Shown in pieces: positions 36,664 through 44,679 of a stretch of 44,679 bases of DNA. The position numbers and the translations under genes were made by a program. Each line of letters begins with the position of its first letter. The first letter of the stretch is position 1. Under the pieces are notes generated by a model that was given only the letters and a program-made list of their open reading frames with translations, did no database searches and was not told the origin of the DNA. This DNA is from Candidatus Gemmiger stercoripullorum (GTDB taxonomy: Bacteria > Bacillota > Clostridia > Oscillospirales > Ruminococcaceae): NCBI GenBank assembly GCA_019119365.1, contig DWXD01000008.1, forward strand, positions 1 to 44,679. Reading direction: 5' to 3'.

Positions 36664-37830
36664 TTAGCCCGGGCCAGCATAGCTGGCGGAAAAGCCGCCG
36701 CTGTGGCCGTCGGCCTGCAGGGTCAGCGTGACCGGGCCGGGGTCGTCCAGCCGCCACGCGGCGTCGGCGGACGTTGTCTCTTCCAGCAGTATGCTGCCGC
36801 CGGCGCCGGTGACAGTGACAGCCAGCGTGCCGGACTGCGTCTGCACGGTCAGCTCCAAATCGCCTTGGCCCCAAAGGCTGCCGCTGCGCGTGCCTTCAAA
36901 AAATGCGTACTGCGCCCGCCAGGAACCGGGCAGTTTTTGCTGCACCGCGCCGGTCCACACGCCATAACCGCCCGTGCCGCCCAGCGCCAGAACAGCCGCG
37001 AGCGCAACGACCAGCGCGACGGCGTACAGGACCGGCGCTTTGGCCGAAGCGGGCGGATCGGCATGGCGCACGGCGGCCGCGGTCATCGCGCCGAACAGCC
37101 CGCCCAACAGCGCCAGCAGCGACACCATCGGGTAGGCCAACGCAGGCAGCGACGGCAGCAGCGCCCGCAGCGCCAGTTCAAGCGGGTAGAGGCCGACGAG
37201 CAGCGCGAGCATGGCCCGCAGGCCAGCCCGCTTGACATAGGGCCAGTTGCGGTTTGTGAACCGCACGCCGGGCAGGTGCAGGCGGACGGGGCCGTAGGAT
37301 AGGCCGTCCACCTCGTACTGGTCGTAGTAGGCGGGCAGCGTGTCCGGCAAAAAGCAGAGCAGCACCCCCATGCCCGCCGCCAGCAGCGGCATCCCGACGG
37401 CAGGGGCGGCCGCGGGGTCTGCGAACAGCTGCGCGAACGTCCGGCCGGACAGCGCCGCGCCCGCCGCCCATTCGGCTAGCAGCACGAGCACCCCCGCCGC
37501 CAGCACGCCCAGCCAGCGCAGCCGCCGGAGCGGATCGCTGTGAAAGCCGCGCTGCCCGAGCTGCACCGCGCCGGTGACAAGCGCCTCCACCTGCTGCGGT
37601 TCCAGCGGCGCGGCCAGGCGCTCGCCATGCAGCAGTTCGGCCACCGTGACGCCGAGCGCCGCGGCCAGCGGCTCCAGCAGGCTGATGTCGGGCAGGCTCA
37701 GCGCCCGTTCCCATTTGCTGACGGCTTTATCGCTGACGCCAATGCGCGCGGCGAGCTGTTTCTGCGTCCATCCTTTTTCCTTGCGCAAGGCAGCCACGAA
37801 CTGGCCAAAGCGCTGTTGGTCGATTGCCAT
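36664..37830 (-). CDS. XRE-type HTH protein with membrane domain
   Basis: 388 residues. An N-terminal Cro/C1-type helix-turn-helix (about 8-62: LRKEKGWTQKQLAARIGVSDKAVSKWERALSLPDIS, named here by segments) is followed by a linker and six or more membrane helices (about 105-310). The C-terminal outer domain (about 315-388) is beta-rich: TQSGTLAVTVTGAGGSIL, then DPGPVTLTLQADGHSGGF. The design suggests a one-component membrane regulator that senses an envelope signal and acts on DNA directly. AGGGGAGGGGAAG precedes the ATG. No obvious target is adjacent. The regulated gene is unknown. Confidence 0.85.
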   Translation of the reverse strand: MAIDQQRFGQFVAALRKEKGWTQKQLAARIGVSDKAVSKWERALSLPDISLLEPLAAALGVTVAELLHGERLAAPLEPQQVEALVTGAVQLGQRGFHSDPLRRLRWLGVLAAGVLVLLAEWAAGAALSGRTFAQLFADPAAAPAVGMPLLAAGMGVLLCFLPDTLPAYYDQYEVDGLSYGPVRLHLPGVRFTNRNWPYVKRAGLRAMLALLVGLYPLELALRALLPSLPALAYPMVSLLALLGGLFGAMTAAAVRHADPPASAKAPVLYAVALVVALAAVLALGGTGGYGVWTGAVQQKLPGSWRAQYAFFEGTRSGSLWGQGDLELTVQTQSGTLAVTVTGAGGSILLEETTSADAAWRLDDPGPVTLTLQADGHSGGFSASYAGPG

Positions 37831-37865
37831 GATCTTCCCCTCCCCTGGGCGTTTTGTCTGCTTTC

Positions 37866-37895
37866 AGCGTAGCACAAAGGGCGGCCGCCTGGCAA
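37866..37895 (-). promoter_or_regulatory. Promoter of the XRE membrane regulator
   Basis: Minus-strand TTGCCA (37895-37890), 18 bases, TGC-TACGCT (37871-37866), 35 bases before the start codon. The extended -10 compensates for the weak hexamer. Confidence 0.5.
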
Positions 37896-37994
37896 CCGAC
37901 CGGCGGTAGAATGGCGGAGGGATGTTGATTTTTTCGCTTTGAAATACGACCGCTTTCACGAGGATTTTATTGCGGAGCCGGGCTTTTGCGGTCC

Positions 37995-39026
37995 TCACCC
38001 CGTTACCTGCACTTCGCAGCCGGGGAAATAGTATTCCAGAATCTCGCGCCAGGAGGCGCCGCCGGCGGCCATGGCGCGCGCGCCGTGCTGGCTCAGGCCC
38101 ACGCCGTGACCGTAGCCGCGCGTGGTGATGACAAACTGCCCGCCGCGCCAGGCGATGGCAAAGCAGGCGCTGCGCAGCGCAAGCGCCGTGCGCACGGCCG
38201 TGCCGGGCAGGTTTTGGCCGCAGAGAGTGATGCTCCGGACATAGCCCGCCTTGTCCCAGCGGCTGTCCCCCACCCAGGCCGCGGGGTCGCCTTCGGCTTC
38301 CACACCCAGGCTGCGCAGGGCTTCGGCAAGCTGGGTTGAGGTATATTCGATCGTCACCTCAAACTCCTCGCTCTGGCGGTCCCAGGCGGAGTCGACGCCC
38401 TGCAGGTAGGGCAGCGCTTCGGTCCAGACGTTCTGGCTGGCCTCGGTGTGGCCGCTGCTGACGGCGTGGTAGCAGGCCATGGCGGGCTGCCCGCCGTAGA
38501 GCAGCAGCGCCCCGGCAACCTCACCGGCCAGGGCGGCCAGGCGGGCGTGGTTTTCTTCAAACGCATCGCCCCAGCGGGCCTGCAGGGCGGCGGTATCGGT
38601 CCAGCCGCTGCCCAGCGCGCTGTTGACGGTCAGCCAGCCCTGCCCCGCCCCGCCCGCCTGGCCGCGGCAGTACAGCGCATAGCTGTGGCTGGCGACCATC
38701 TGCGCGCGGAAGGCGTCGTCCGGCCAGTCCGGCGGCAACTCGCAGGCCGCCGCGCCGATGAGATAGTCCTGCACGCTGACCGTGCGCACTTCGCCAACGG
38801 CTTCGTCGTACAGTTCGACCGGCAGCGCCGCCAGCGCCGCGGCGGGGTCCGGCGTTTTTTCCGGCGCGGGCGACGGGACCGGGGCGCTTTCCACAGCCGC
38901 CGGGGACGGCAGCGGCGCGGACCCGTTTTGCGCCGCGGCCGGGGCCGCCGGGAACAAAAGGCATACAAACGGGGCCGCCGCGGCCAGTGCCAGCAGCAGC
39001 GCCGTGCAAAGCGACGTGCGTTTCAC
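37995..39026 (-). CDS. spoIID: SpoIID/LytB domain protein
   Basis: 343-residue exported protein. A signal-anchor helix (about 4-31) and a Pro/Ser/Ala-rich linker lead to the SpoIID/LytB domain: VSVQDYLIGAAACELPPDW, FRAQMVASHSYALY, ACYHAVSSGHTEASQNVW, LPYLQGVDSAWD, and the C-terminal GYGHGVGLSQHGARAMA with GASWREILEYYFPG. These match the lytic transglycosylase family that strips peptidoglycan during spore engulfment. The GTG at 39026 is chosen because GGAGGT lies five bases before it. The symbol is given on domain grounds; a vegetative SpoIID homologue is possible since no other sporulation genes are near. Confidence 0.9.
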   Translation of the reverse strand: MKRTSLCTALLLALAAAAPFVCLLFPAAPAAAQNGSAPLPSPAAVESAPVPSPAPEKTPDPAAALAALPVELYDEAVGEVRTVSVQDYLIGAAACELPPDWPDDAFRAQMVASHSYALYCRGQAGGAGQGWLTVNSALGSGWTDTAALQARWGDAFEENHARLAALAGEVAGALLLYGGQPAMACYHAVSSGHTEASQNVWTEALPYLQGVDSAWDRQSEEFEVTIEYTSTQLAEALRSLGVEAEGDPAAWVGDSRWDKAGYVRSITLCGQNLPGTAVRTALALRSACFAIAWRGGQFVITTRGYGHGVGLSQHGARAMAAGGASWREILEYYFPGCEVQVTG

Positions 39027-39048
39027 AGCCAACCTCCGCACAGGCGGC

Positions 39049-39077
39049 TTGCATTTTGCGGCATGACAAGATACAAT
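39049..39077 (+). promoter_or_regulatory. Promoter of the 39167 membrane protein gene
   Basis: TTGCAT (39049-39054), 17 bases, TACAAT (39072-39077), about 90 bases before the start codon. Confidence 0.6.
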
Positions 39078-39166
39078 AGGAATACCTGCCGCAAGGGCCT
39101 GTCCCCCGTGCAGTGTTATTCTATTCGTCGGCAGCGCCGGTTATGCCTGCCGGGAAAGGTCGCCTT

Positions 39167-40048
39167 ATGGCCGCACATCCTGTTACTGACCCCGCCGCGC
39201 CGCAGACCGAGCGGCGGCGGTTTTTCCTGTCTCTGGCGCTGTGCCTGGCGCTGCTTTTGCTGCGCGTGGCCGACCTGGCGCTGTGCACCGACCCCGCCAC
39301 CGGCTTTGTGCGGGACAGCGGGTTCGCGCTGCGCCTGGCCGCGCCGCTGGCCGCCGCGCTGGTCAACTGGCTGCTTGCGCGCAAAGCTGCGCCGCGCCCG
39401 GCCACCCTGCTGGGCGCCTGCCCGCCGCTGGGCTACTGCCTGCTGGCCACCGGCGTGGCGCTGGGGGCGGCGGCCTTCCTGTACTGGGGCGACCCGCTGG
39501 CCGCGCGGCGCTACGGCGTTGTGCTGGTGGTGCTGTTCTGCGCGTGCGGCGCGCTTTCGGCCGTGTGGTTCCTGCGGTTCGGCGTGCGGGCGTTCGCCCC
39601 GCTGGCCGACCCGACCGCCCCGCTGCCCGGCACGCTGAACACGCTGGCCGGGGCGGCGTTTTTCCTGTGCGCGCTGGTGCTGCGTTTCACGGTGGAGGCG
39701 GCTTCGGTGCAGCGGCTTGGCTGCACGCTGCGGGTGTTGAGCGCGGTGATGGCGCTGGTGTTCCTGCTTTCGCTGTTCCGTGTGTTTTTGACCCCGGGGC
39801 TGCCGGTGGGCAAAAAGCTGTATGCCGCCGGGTTCAACGCCTTTTTGTTCTGCACCTGCCACGAACTGCCGCAGGCTTCGTTTGAATGGGCGTGGGGGGC
39901 GCTGCCCTTGAGCGGGCTGGCCGCGGCGCTTGTGTTCGGCCTGCTGGGCGCGGCCGGGCTGGTGTGCGCCTTTTATGCCAGCGGACCCGCCGCCGCACTG
40001 CCGCGCGAGGAACACGGCGGGGCGCAAACCGCGCACAAGGCGGATTGA
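39167..40048 (+). CDS. Unrecognised polytopic membrane protein
   Basis: 293 residues with seven to eight predicted membrane helices: LSLALCLALLLLRVADLAL, LRLAAPLAAALVNWLLA, GYCLLATGVALGAAAFLY, YGVVLVVLFCACGALSAVWFL, TLAGAAFFLCALVLRF and VMALVFLLSLFRVFL among them. I see no motif that assigns a function. The start is set by GGAAAGG upstream of ATG 39167; a further in-frame segment upstream lacks a good site. The C-terminal tail (HGGAQTAHKAD) is hydrophilic. It is divergent from the SpoIID gene and followed by a terminator, so it is a single-gene unit. Confidence 0.7.
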   Translation: MAAHPVTDPAAPQTERRRFFLSLALCLALLLLRVADLALCTDPATGFVRDSGFALRLAAPLAAALVNWLLARKAAPRPATLLGACPPLGYCLLATGVALGAAAFLYWGDPLAARRYGVVLVVLFCACGALSAVWFLRFGVRAFAPLADPTAPLPGTLNTLAGAAFFLCALVLRFTVEAASVQRLGCTLRVLSAVMALVFLLSLFRVFLTPGLPVGKKLYAAGFNAFLFCTCHELPQASFEWAWGALPLSGLAAALVFGLLGAAGLVCAFYASGPAAALPREEHGGAQTAHKAD

Positions 40049-40106
40049 CCGGCGCGGGCGCGCGCCCAAAACTGCGCCCTCCCCTGTTTTTGTATATCCT
40101 GTTTTT

Positions 40107-40138
40107 CGCCCCGGCTGTATGGCCGGGGCGTTTGTGTT
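40107..40138 (+). terminator. Terminator after the 39167 gene
   Basis: Perfect stem CGCCCCGGC(C)/GGCCGGGGCG with a short loop followed by TTTGTGTT, about 58 bases after the stop codon. Confidence 0.75.
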
Positions 40139-40213
40139 GCCTTTGGGGCACCGCCTTTTGCCCCGGCGGAAAAAATTACCGGGCGCAAAGCGGCGCGGCG
40201 GCGGGCACACTAC

Positions 40214-40246
40214 AAAGCGTCCGGAAAGCGTCCGGAAAGCGTCCGG
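40214..40246. repeat. Three tandem 11 bp repeats upstream of an unknown gene
   Basis: AAAGCGTCCGG occurs three times in perfect tandem, one helical turn apart, ending 40 bases before the GTG of the next gene. The spacing could place repeated protein sites on one face of the DNA; it could also be a simple variable-number repeat. Confidence 0.9.
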
Positions 40247-40285
40247 TTCCGCAAAGACCGCAGCCAACGCAAGGGAGGGAGCGCC

Positions 40286-40894
40286 GTGCGCATACCGTGT
40301 GAAGACCCCGTCCGCCGCCGCCTGGCCGAGACCGCGGCCCGCCGTGCCGCAGCCGGGCAGGACAGCGCGCCCGTGCTGGCCGGGCTGCGGCGGCTGAACC
40401 TGCGGCTGCTGCTGGCCCCCGCCCCGCCGCCGCGCCGCCCGCAGGACCTGGCCGGGGCGGCGCATGCCGTGTGCGCGGCCGCACAGGCGGCGGCGCGGCG
40501 GCGGCCCGGGTGGCTGTACGCCATGCTGCCGCCAAACGCCGTGTGGCCGGTGCGCGCCCACGGGGCGCTGGTCCAGGCGGCGCTGCTGGCCGCGCTGCGC
40601 GGGGTGCTGGCGCAGGGCGGCCAGGGCGTGCTGCGCTGCGCCGAACAGGACGGCGCGGTGTGGCTGTGTTTCCAGGGCGGCGCGCCGCGCGCCTGCACCG
40701 CCGCTTTATGGCGGCGGCTGGCGCAGGAATGCGGCGGCGCGGCCGTGTTCGGCACAGGGCATGTGTTCACGGCGGCCGCCCGGCTGCCGCTGTGCGGGGG
40801 CGTTCCGGCCGCCGCGCCCGAAGCGCGCGAGGCGCTGTGCGACCGGTATTCGCTGCTGTACCAGTTTTTGGGCGAATGGGCCGCGCTGCCGTAG
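40286..40894 (+). CDS. Unrecognised Ala/Arg-rich protein, possibly a degenerate histidine-kinase-like fold
   Basis: 202 residues from a GTG start preceded by GGGAGGGAGCGCC. Very rich in Ala, Arg, Leu and Gly; no signal peptide or clear membrane helix. The middle (about 88-135) reads GALVQAALLAALRGVLAQGGQGVLRC followed by GAVWLCFQGGAPRACT, loosely like the ATP-binding region of GHKL kinases (helix, N-box region, strands), but the conserved Asn, DxG and GxG residues are missing. I therefore assign no function. The three tandem 11 bp repeats lie just upstream. It could be a fast-evolving regulator. Confidence 0.6.
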   Translation: MRIPCEDPVRRRLAETAARRAAAGQDSAPVLAGLRRLNLRLLLAPAPPPRRPQDLAGAAHAVCAAAQAAARRRPGWLYAMLPPNAVWPVRAHGALVQAALLAALRGVLAQGGQGVLRCAEQDGAVWLCFQGGAPRACTAALWRRLAQECGGAAVFGTGHVFTAAARLPLCGGVPAAAPEAREALCDRYSLLYQFLGEWAALP

Positions 40895-41005
40895 CCAGGG
40901 CCGCCCGCCCCCGGCGCAACGCCCAAAAAACGCCCCAAAAAGCCGCCGAATATGGCCAGATGTCATATTTTTTTGATTTTCGATGTTAAAACAATAACAA
41001 TACTC

Positions 41006-41034
41006 TTGCAGTTTGCGTTTGAATCGAGTACAAT
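41006..41034 (+). promoter_or_regulatory. gap promoter
   Basis: TTGCAG (41006-41011), 17 bases, TACAAT (41029-41034), in an AT-rich patch unlike its surroundings. It gives a leader of about 80 bases. Confidence 0.75.
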
Positions 41035-41119
41035 AGGTACAGACCGATTAAGCGGCGCAGGCCGCCTAATGGTGGGGCGGCAAACGCCTCAATATACAAA
41101 ATCTTGGGAGGATTTTACT

Positions 41120-42148
41120 ATGGCTGTAAAAGTTGCTATCAATGGTTTTGGCCGTATCGGCCGTCTGGCTTTCCGTCAGATGTTCGAGGCGGACGGCTAC
41201 GAAGTCGTCGCCATCAACGACCTGACCAGCCCCGCTATGCTGGCGCACCTGCTGAAGTACGACACCGCGCAGGGTTCTTTCCTGGGCAAGATCGGCGAGA
41301 ACAAGCACACCGTTTCCGCCGGTGAGGACTACATCGAGGTCGACGGCAAGAAGATCACCATCTACGCCATCAAGGACGCCAAGGATTGCCCGTGGGGCGA
41401 GCTGGGCATCGACGTCGTGCTGGAGTGCACCGGCTTCTACACCAGCAAGGCCAAGAGCATGGCCCACATCGAGGCTGGCGCCAAGAAGGTCGTCATCTCC
41501 GCCCCCGCCGGCAATGACCTGAAGACCATCGTCTACAGCGTCAACGAGAAGACCCTGACCCCCGAGGATCAGATCATCTCCGCCGCTTCCTGCACCACCA
41601 ACTGCCTGGCCCCGATGGCCGACACCCTGAACAAGACCTATCCGGTCGTTTCCGGCATCATGACCACCGTTCATGCTTACACCGGCGACCAGATGATCCT
41701 GGACGGCCCGCAGCGCAAGGGCGACCTGCGCCGCGCTCGTGCCGGCGCGCAGAACATCGTGCCCAACTCCACCGGCGCTGCCAAGGCCATCGGCCTGGTC
41801 ATCCCCGAGCTGAACGGCAAGCTGATCGGCTCTGCTCAGCGCGTGCCCGTTCCCACCGGCTCCACCACCATCCTGGTCGCCGTTGTCAAGGGCACCGACG
41901 TGACCAAGGAGAGCATCAACGCCGCCATGAAGGCCGCCGCTTCCGAGAGCTTCGGCTACAATGACGAGCAGATCGTCTCCTCCGACGTCATCGGCATGCG
42001 TTACGGCAGCCTGTTCGACGCTACCCAGACCATGGTCACCAAGATCGACGACGACACCTATCAGGTCCAGGTCGTGTCCTGGTACGACAACGAGAACAGC
42101 TACACCAGCCAGATGGTCCGCACCATTAAGTACTTCGCTGAGCTGTAA
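41120..42148 (+). CDS. gap: Glyceraldehyde-3-phosphate dehydrogenase, type I
   Basis: 342-residue NAD-dependent glycolytic enzyme. The Rossmann start [16 protein letters not shown] (5-20) has Asp34 in AINDLT, which favours NAD over NADP. The catalytic Cys158 is in [12 protein letters not shown] and the phosphate-binding segment [14 protein letters not shown] follows; [26 protein letters not shown] and [16 protein letters not shown] are also standard. GGGAGGATTTTACT precedes the ATG. Codon choice is visibly different from its neighbours (more GCT, GTT and CGT near the start, uniform AAG/AAC), as expected for a very highly expressed gene rather than a transferred one. Confidence 0.98.
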   Translation: MAVKVAINGFGRIGRLAFRQMFEADGYEVVAINDLTSPAMLAHLLKYDTAQGSFLGKIGENKHTVSAGEDYIEVDGKKITIYAIKDAKDCPWGELGIDVVLECTGFYTSKAKSMAHIEAGAKKVVISAPAGNDLKTIVYSVNEKTLTPEDQIISAASCTTNCLAPMADTLNKTYPVVSGIMTTVHAYTGDQMILDGPQRKGDLRRARAGAQNIVPNSTGAAKAIGLVIPELNGKLIGSAQRVPVPTGSTTILVAVVKGTDVTKESINAAMKAAASESFGYNDEQIVSSDVIGMRYGSLFDATQTMVTKIDDDTYQVQVVSWYDNENSYTSQMVRTIKYFAEL

Positions 42149-42169
42149 TCCAAATCTTCCCGCAAAAAA

Positions 42170-42208
42170 CGCCGCCGCACTCCTTTCGGAGCGCGGCGGC
42201 GCTTTTGT
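42170..42208. terminator. Bidirectional terminator between gap and the histidine kinase gene
   Basis: Stem CGCCGCCGC/GCGGCGGCG with an inner CTCC/GGAG pairing, followed by CTTTTGTTATT on the plus strand and preceded by AAAAAA (a U-tract on the minus strand). It serves both convergent genes. Confidence 0.9.
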
Positions 42209-42225
42209 TATTGCGGGCGATGCGG

Positions 42226-43632
42226 TCAGGCGTGGCCTGCGCAGGCGGCTTGCACCGCCAGCGTGGCGCGGGCCCCGTGGCCGGTGTTCTCCAGCGTCAG
42301 CCGGCCGCCGTGGGCCTCGGCCACCGTGCGGGCCCCGTAAAGCCCCAGGCCCTGGTGGCCGTCGCTGCGGGCGGCGTCCCCGGTGGCGAACGTCCGGCCG
42401 CAGCCGCGCAAGACCTCCTGCGGGAAACCCGGCCCGTCATCCTCCACGGTAAAAAGGATCTGCCCGCCCTCCTCGCGGCAGGCCAGCGTGACCAGCCCGT
42501 CCCGGGGCGCAAAGCGGGCGGCGTTGGCCAGCAGGTTCTCCACACCGCGGGCCAGGTCCTGCTGCCGGGCCTGCAGTGTGCATGCCCCGGGCAAGTGGTC
42601 CTCCCAGGCGAACCGCACCCCGCGGGGCGTGCAGAGGGCTTCGCCGGTGGCGGCCAATTTTTCGCAGAAGGGCCGCAGCGGGAATTCCTCGCTGGCGGCC
42701 GGGGCGGGCTGCGGCGTGCATACGTCCCGCAGCGCGGCCAGGTACTGCCCCGCCCGCCCGGCGCCGCGCAGGATCGCTTCCACCAGCGGCCGCTGCCCGG
42801 CGGAAAGTTCCTCCTCCGCCAACAGTTCGGCGTTGCCCTGCACGATGGCCAGCGGCGTTTTCAGATCGTGGGTCAGGGCGGCCATACGCTCGGCGCGCTG
42901 CTGCTCCATGGCCCACTGGGTTTTCAGCGACTGTGCCAGTTCCCCGCGCAGCCGGTCCATCGTCTGCAGGGCTTCGTCGAACTCCCGCACCCGGGTGGGG
43001 CCGGGCATGGGGGCGGCCAGGTCGCCGCCGGCCAGCAGGCGGCAGGCTTCGGCCAGCTGCCCGGCGGTGGTCCGCAGCCGTCGGGCCGTGCGTCTGGTCA
43101 TGGTGAACACCACCCCTGCCAGCAGCAGGAACAGTATCACGGTCATGCAGCTTTGAAAATCCGGCAAGACGCCGCGCAGCGCCGGGTCGGCGTAGGGGAG
43201 GGCGAAATCGTACTGCAAACGGCAGAGCGTGCCGTCGATCAGCGGCACGTCCCGGTAAAACTGGGTGTAAAGCGGCGGCGTGTCCAGCCCCAGCGCCAGT
43301 TCCAGGCTGCGGCTGTCCATGTTGGTGGCCAGCACGTTTTCGGGGGCGGCGTCCCCGCCGGGGGCAACGGAGGTGTCCAGCACCACCCAGCGGCAGAGCT
43401 CCGGCAACGCGCTTGCGTCAAAATGCTCCGCCGACATCTCGGGCAGGATCTCCATGGCCCGCAGCGCTGCGTCGGAGCCGCTGTAGGCGGGCAGCACGAA
43501 CCCGGTCTCGATCACGGCCAGGATCGCCCCGAACCAGAGCACCGCCGCGGCAGCGCAGGCCAGCCCGGTGCGCAGCAGGTAGCCCAGCAGCAGCCCGTGC
43601 AGGGTGCTGCTGCGTTTCACTCGTTTTTCCAT
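42226..43632 (-). CDS. Sensor histidine kinase
   Basis: 468-residue membrane kinase. Helix 1 (about 20-43), an extracytoplasmic sensor domain (44-160), helix 2 (about 161-178), a HAMP-like linker (about 180-235), the phosphorylation site LTHDLKTPLA with His255, and an ATP-binding domain with NLLANAARFAP (N box), VEDDGPGFP (G1) and GHQGLGLYGARTVAEAHGG (G2). The outer domain is unrecognised, so the signal is unknown. The ATG overlaps the response regulator gene by 16 bases, indicating translational coupling. Confidence 0.95.
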   Translation of the reverse strand: MEKRVKRSSTLHGLLLGYLLRTGLACAAAAVLWFGAILAVIETGFVLPAYSGSDAALRAMEILPEMSAEHFDASALPELCRWVVLDTSVAPGGDAAPENVLATNMDSRSLELALGLDTPPLYTQFYRDVPLIDGTLCRLQYDFALPYADPALRGVLPDFQSCMTVILFLLLAGVVFTMTRRTARRLRTTAGQLAEACRLLAGGDLAAPMPGPTRVREFDEALQTMDRLRGELAQSLKTQWAMEQQRAERMAALTHDLKTPLAIVQGNAELLAEEELSAGQRPLVEAILRGAGRAGQYLAALRDVCTPQPAPAASEEFPLRPFCEKLAATGEALCTPRGVRFAWEDHLPGACTLQARQQDLARGVENLLANAARFAPRDGLVTLACREEGGQILFTVEDDGPGFPQEVLRGCGRTFATGDAARSDGHQGLGLYGARTVAEAHGGRLTLENTGHGARATLAVQAACAGHA

Positions 43633-44282
43633 CGGTATCCGATCCCCCAGACTGTCTCGATCGGCTGCAGGCCGCAGGCGCGCAACTTGGCGCGGATGTT
43701 CTTGATGTGCTCGGTCACGGCGGATGTGTCGGCGGTGCCGTCAAAGCCGAAGGCCGCTTCGTAGAGCTGCTCTTTGGAAAAAGTGCGTCCGGCATGCAGC
43801 GCCAGGTACTCGCAGAGGGCGTACTCGCCCCGGGTCAGGTGCAGCGGGTTCTCGCCGCAGCAGGCTTCCCCCGCCTGTAGGTCAAAAGTCACGCCGCCGC
43901 GGCGGATGCGGTGGCTCGGCACCCGGCTCTGCCGCCGCAGATGCGCCTGGACGCGGGCCCGCAGTTCAGCCAGCCGGAAAGGCTTGGCCAGATAGTCGTC
44001 GCCGCCCAGGCCCAGGCCGCGCAGCACGTCGGCTTCCTCGGTGCGGGCCGTCAAAAACAGGATGGGGCAGTCCGCCAGTGTCCGCACCCGGCGGCAGGTG
44101 GCAAAGCCGTCCTCCCCGGGCATCATCACGTCCAGCAGGATGCAGTCCGCCCAGGCACAGTGCCGTTCGGTTACCAGCGCGCCCCGCGGCAGGGTGGCAA
44201 CGGTGTGGCCGTCGCGCTCCAGGGCCGTGCGCAGCAGCGCGCACAGGTCGGCGTCGTCGTCAACGACCAGCAGATTGGCCAT
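43617..44282 (-). CDS. OmpR/PhoB-type response regulator
   Basis: 221 residues. The receiver domain (1-115) has acidic residues DDD at 8-10, phospho-acceptor Asp51 in ILLDVMMPGEDG, the switch Thr in FLTARTEE and Lys in LAKPF. The DNA-binding winged helix (about 130-221) ends AVTEHIKNIRAKLRA and VWGIGYRW, characteristic of the OmpR/PhoB class. ATG 44282 (ANLLVVDDD) is favoured by GGAGGGG eight bases upstream. Cognate kinase is the next gene. The TraX-like gene lies directly upstream on the same strand. Confidence 0.96.
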   Translation of the reverse strand: MANLLVVDDDADLCALLRTALERDGHTVATLPRGALVTERHCAWADCILLDVMMPGEDGFATCRRVRTLADCPILFLTARTEEADVLRGLGLGGDDYLAKPFRLAELRARVQAHLRRQSRVPSHRIRRGGVTFDLQAGEACCGENPLHLTRGEYALCEYLALHAGRTFSKEQLYEAAFGFDGTADTSAVTEHIKNIRAKLRACGLQPIETVWGIGYRWKNE

Positions 44283-44299
44283 AGGGAACCCCTCCTTGC

Positions 44300-44679
44300 T
44301 CAACCCATCCAGAGCATCACGGCCCAGGACAGGGCGTACAGCAGATATACATGGGCCGGGTAGAATACGTAAAACAGCTGTTTCAGCCCGCGCCCGCGCT
44401 GACCATTATACAACAGCATGGGGACGACTGCAAATGCGCCGTACCATTCGTAATACTGCGTGAACATTTGCGAAAGCTGGAAGTCCGGCAGGGCGGAAAG
44501 CTGCCCGCAGGGCAGTACGAAGTAGAACAGCATCGTCAGCGCCACATAGGCCGCGGCCTGCATCCCCCGGCGGCCGCGCAGCAGATACAGCGCGATGCCG
44601 AGGAGAATGTAGGTGATGCCGCCATCCGTGATGAAGAACCAGACGGGGAACGCCGTGTAAGCCAGCGCCGCCAGGATGG
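44300..44679 (-). CDS. TraX-family membrane protein, C-terminal part (runs off the window)
   Basis: The frame is open from the window edge to the stop at 44300, giving the last ~125 residues. Membrane helices and the ending FYVFYPAHVYLLYALSW match the TraX family (acetyltransferase-like membrane protein, the F-pilin N-acetylation protein in plasmids; chromosomal copies in Firmicutes have no proven function). The preceding segment LLYNGQRGRGLKQLF is also typical. The true start lies outside the window. It precedes the response regulator by 17 bases and is likely cotranscribed. Confidence 0.8.
   Translation of the reverse strand, partial: ILAALAYTAFPVWFFITDGGITYILLGIALYLLRGRRGMQAAAYVALTMLFYFVLPCGQLSALPDFQLSQMFTQYYEWYGAFAVVPMLLYNGQRGRGLKQLFYVFYPAHVYLLYALSWAVMLWMG

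Noticed and set aside
41120-42148. Horizontal transfer of gap on the basis of its different codon use
   Set aside because: The difference is toward the codons expected for very highly expressed genes, and the gene is a core glycolytic enzyme with a normal family sequence.

Overview
The window looks like one chromosomal segment of a GC-rich Firmicute of the Oscillospiraceae/Ruminococcaceae type (Gemmiger, Subdoligranulum or Faecalibacterium relatives). The reasons are strong G/C bias at third codon positions, Clostridia-type ribosome binding sites, a bacterial V-type ATPase, a SpoIID-like protein, a YtrA-type GntR/ABC cassette, a sortase-anchored surface protein, and many ECF, two-component and lipoprotein genes typical of gut Clostridia. 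The genus is inference. I see no rRNA, tRNA, CRISPR array or prophage.

Layout. 1-976: a GGDEF diguanylate cyclase cut off at its C terminus by AT-rich foreign DNA. 1110-5501 (minus): enolase, an O-antigen-ligase-like membrane protein and an OFA-type MFS transporter. 5527-7318: a histidyl-tRNA synthetase bracketed by two inverted copies of a 150-172 bp repeat, each lying in the 5' leader of an outward gene. 7340-10444: DUF4349 lipoprotein, ECF sigma factor and probable membrane anti-sigma factor. 10472-13712 (minus): MATE exporter and aspartyl-tRNA synthetase. 13817-17587 (minus): a VWA/pilin-like surface protein split by one in-frame TAG. 17706-26231 (minus): nine-gene V-type ATPase operon (G/H-C-I-K-F-E-A-B-D). 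26512-31611 (minus): type I pullulanase, type-B carboxylesterase, citrate synthase. 31909-33093: UDP-glucose dehydrogenase-type enzyme. 33160-35027 (minus): GntR regulator, ABC ATPase, ABC permease. 35181-35918: methyltransferase. 36158-39026 (minus): DUF3795 protein, membrane-bound XRE regulator, SpoIID/LytB protein. 39167-40894: two unrecognised proteins. 41120-42148: GAPDH. 42226-44679 (minus): histidine kinase, OmpR-type regulator, and the C-terminal part of a TraX-family protein running off the end.

How the genes fit together. Housekeeping carbon metabolism (eno, gap, citrate synthase, pullulanase) and two aminoacyl-tRNA synthetases are interleaved with envelope functions and small regulatory cassettes. 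Most transcription units have readable sigma-A promoters and hairpin terminators.

The most unusual signals are: the leader repeat family (5527-5676 and 7147-7318, with a 48 bp deletion derivative at 35919-35966); the in-frame amber codon in the surface protein; a terminator-like hairpin between the citrate synthase promoter and its gene; a nested inverted repeat in the pullulanase leader; and an ATPase rotor subunit with a signal-like N terminus and a partial sodium-binding pattern.
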